The position numbers and the translations under genes are program-made. From Holacanthus passer (taxonomy: Eukaryota; Chordata; Actinopteri; Pomacanthidae), in assembly GCA_025331565.1 (NCBI GenBank), contig JAFREQ010000008.1, positions 3,596,001 to 3,660,000 on the forward strand: a stretch of 64,000 nt of DNA. The letters are read 5' to 3'. Below are positions 62,501-64,000 of the stretch, one piece after another (the first letter of the stretch is position 1; each line of letters opens with the position of its first letter). The notes beneath the pieces were generated by a model. The model was not told where the DNA came from. It saw nothing but the letters and a program-made list of their open reading frames with translations, and made no database searches.

Positions 62501-64000
62501 GTCACCGTAATAGTTCCTCCTGTCCCTTTATTGTATGAATCTAATGTAACCGATGGTGGACAAAATCCACAGTCCTGTTCAAAGTTATCAAGTTGGTGTT
62601 ATCCAAAGTTACATCATTTTAATTTGAAATTCCCTATTTGTGTTTCCTTGCTAAGCTGTTGAGGAGGGGTCAAACACAAAGCAGGAATTTCATGCTAAAA
62701 AGACTTTCGAGGAGATCCACTTAGTATGGATTAAAGACTTCTTCACGGCCAGTATGGAGAAGAGGAATTATTACAGTGACTAATAACTTTAAATGGCCAA
62801 GCGAGTACTGTTTCAAGACAGATTTGGAACAAAAGATGCAAACCTATCCTAAGAAACAACAGGACTTTGGTTGTGAATCACTAAGAGCACCTCAGAAAAT
62901 GGCACCAAAAACACTGACATGAATTCGATTACACAGACTTATTACACCGTTTTGTGTCATATTAAATCAGAGCACAATCATTTTTCAATGGTTGCCTCTG
63001 TCAGACACTCAAGGCCCTTTTCTAGTGGGATGCTTGAGGAAAACAATGTATCTTGCTCCCTTCTTTACTCTGTCTTGAGTATCTCAGCCTTGGGGATGGA
63101 AGTGTTTTGGAGGTGGATTGTCAGATCAGATACTGGCTGCCTTGGTCTATGTGACATCCTGGAGGCTAAGGGAGAACAGAGGATAACTAATGTCCCCACT
63201 GCCTGTATCACACAGTGACACGCAGACAGTCCACTCATCTCTCCTTTCAAATGGAGCCTCATTCTCCTTGTACCCATTTACACCTCAACAGATCCATATC
63301 TGGACTTCACCCAAACCAACAGCAGAGATGACAGGAAAAGGAAGGCCGGTGGTAGATAAGAACTTGCATAATGATAAGACGGCATGAAATCAAGTGCTAT
63401 TGACTAGCTGCAATGTCTCAAGGAAGCATTGATGAGATGAGTTGGAGGAGGCCATGGGAAATACTGCAAACTTTGAAGGCGGTACTTTGTATGCACTGCA
63501 GGGCGTGCTGACTATCTGTGGAGTTTTTGAAAAAACAAGGATGAGGCCTTGTCTGCCAATCTCATAACTAGACCCCATGTCAGTAATAATTACGAAGTCT
63601 GCGCTCAGAGGTGGAATGATGCACAGAATTGCTGTTGGAGTAATTAGTTGATGAAACATAGAGAGATTATAGGCCATACACGGTGCAATGGCCATGAAAT
63701 GATACAGTAAATCTGTTGCGTGGGTATAGGAAAAGCCATGAGTACAGACTGCCAGATAAAAAGGTATGTTCTACACCTCAGTTATCTTGCTTCACATTTT
63801 TTATAGCCTCCCTACCTCCATTACTAATTGGTGAGCTGTGACATATTCGTCAATGCGGTCTCAAAGGCTCTGTCAAACAGTGTAACTAATGTGTCCGCAA
63901 ATTGCTAAGTGCCAGCTTCTGTGTTATAATTTAATATTATTTATTGCGGCACACCTTGGCCATCTTCTTTCAGATTTTTCCCTCCTGATTGATGTGGTGT

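Larger units (their letters stand above)
56571..64000 (-). other. march4: Part of march4 intron 1
   Basis: The exon at 56415-56570 needs an upstream exon encoding the first RING cysteines, and none is seen up to the right edge. The stretch is therefore intron 1, at least 7.4 kb. It contains a LINE 3' tail (about 57.0-57.13 kb) and an L2-type LINE remnant (57.66-59.58 kb). From 59.6 to 64 kb no repeat or gene could be named; some of it could be conserved regulatory DNA, which needs comparison to show. Confidence 0.55.

Overview
The window is vertebrate nuclear DNA, most likely from a teleost fish and probably a percomorph. Genes have many short exons with GT/AG introns, usually only 80-1000 bp long. 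The encoded proteins match fish and human orthologues. Intergenic and intronic DNA holds repeats typical of fish: a Tc1/mariner-type MITE, a decayed Tc1-like transposase, an L2-type LINE, and two dispersed families found in several copies. Seven protein genes can be read exon by exon. No bacterial, viral, CRISPR or tRNA/rRNA features were seen.

Layout. 1-3204 (+): the 3' half of map3k13 (LZK), a neuronal/stress MAP3 kinase, followed by a long 3'UTR. 7631-15979 (+): complete pfkl (liver-type 6-phosphofructokinase), 22 coding exons, 780 residues. 17125-20132 (-): a divergent coiled-coil gene that I assign to six6os1 (C14orf39), a synaptonemal-complex central-element protein. It is tail-to-tail with pfkl. 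21657-22718 (+): tmem169, two coding exons, head-to-head with six6os1. 25363-32215 (+): complete xrcc5 (Ku80), 21 exons, 725 residues. 33401-42206 (-): a complete type VI collagen alpha-2-like gene, 27 coding exons, 1043 residues, tail-to-tail with xrcc5. 42.2-53.3 kb: a repeat-rich region with no gene. 53316-56570 (-): the last three coding exons of march4 (marchf4), a membrane RING-CH ubiquitin ligase. Its first exon lies beyond the right edge, so 56.6-64 kb is its intron 1, which contains a dead L2 LINE.

Gene neighbourhood. tmem169, xrcc5 and march4 sit together on human 2q35. PFKL and COL6A2 are both on human 21q22.3, and six6os1 and map3k13 are elsewhere in human. Two ancestral linkage groups are therefore interleaved here. 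The genes do not form a pathway; they are neighbours with separate roles in kinase signalling, glycolysis, meiosis, DNA end joining, extracellular matrix and ubiquitylation.

No clearly new biological system stands out. The points most worth a second look are: the six6os1 assignment and a one-nucleotide reading-phase conflict around its second exon; a perfect GRGDSP integrin motif in the N-terminal linker of the collagen VI chain, plus an RGD-to-RGEC change in its triple helix; a long (TG)n tract against the pfkl exon 5 splice acceptor; and an inverted pair of repeats near 44.4-44.9 kb. Comparisons with human proteins are from memory; no searches were run.
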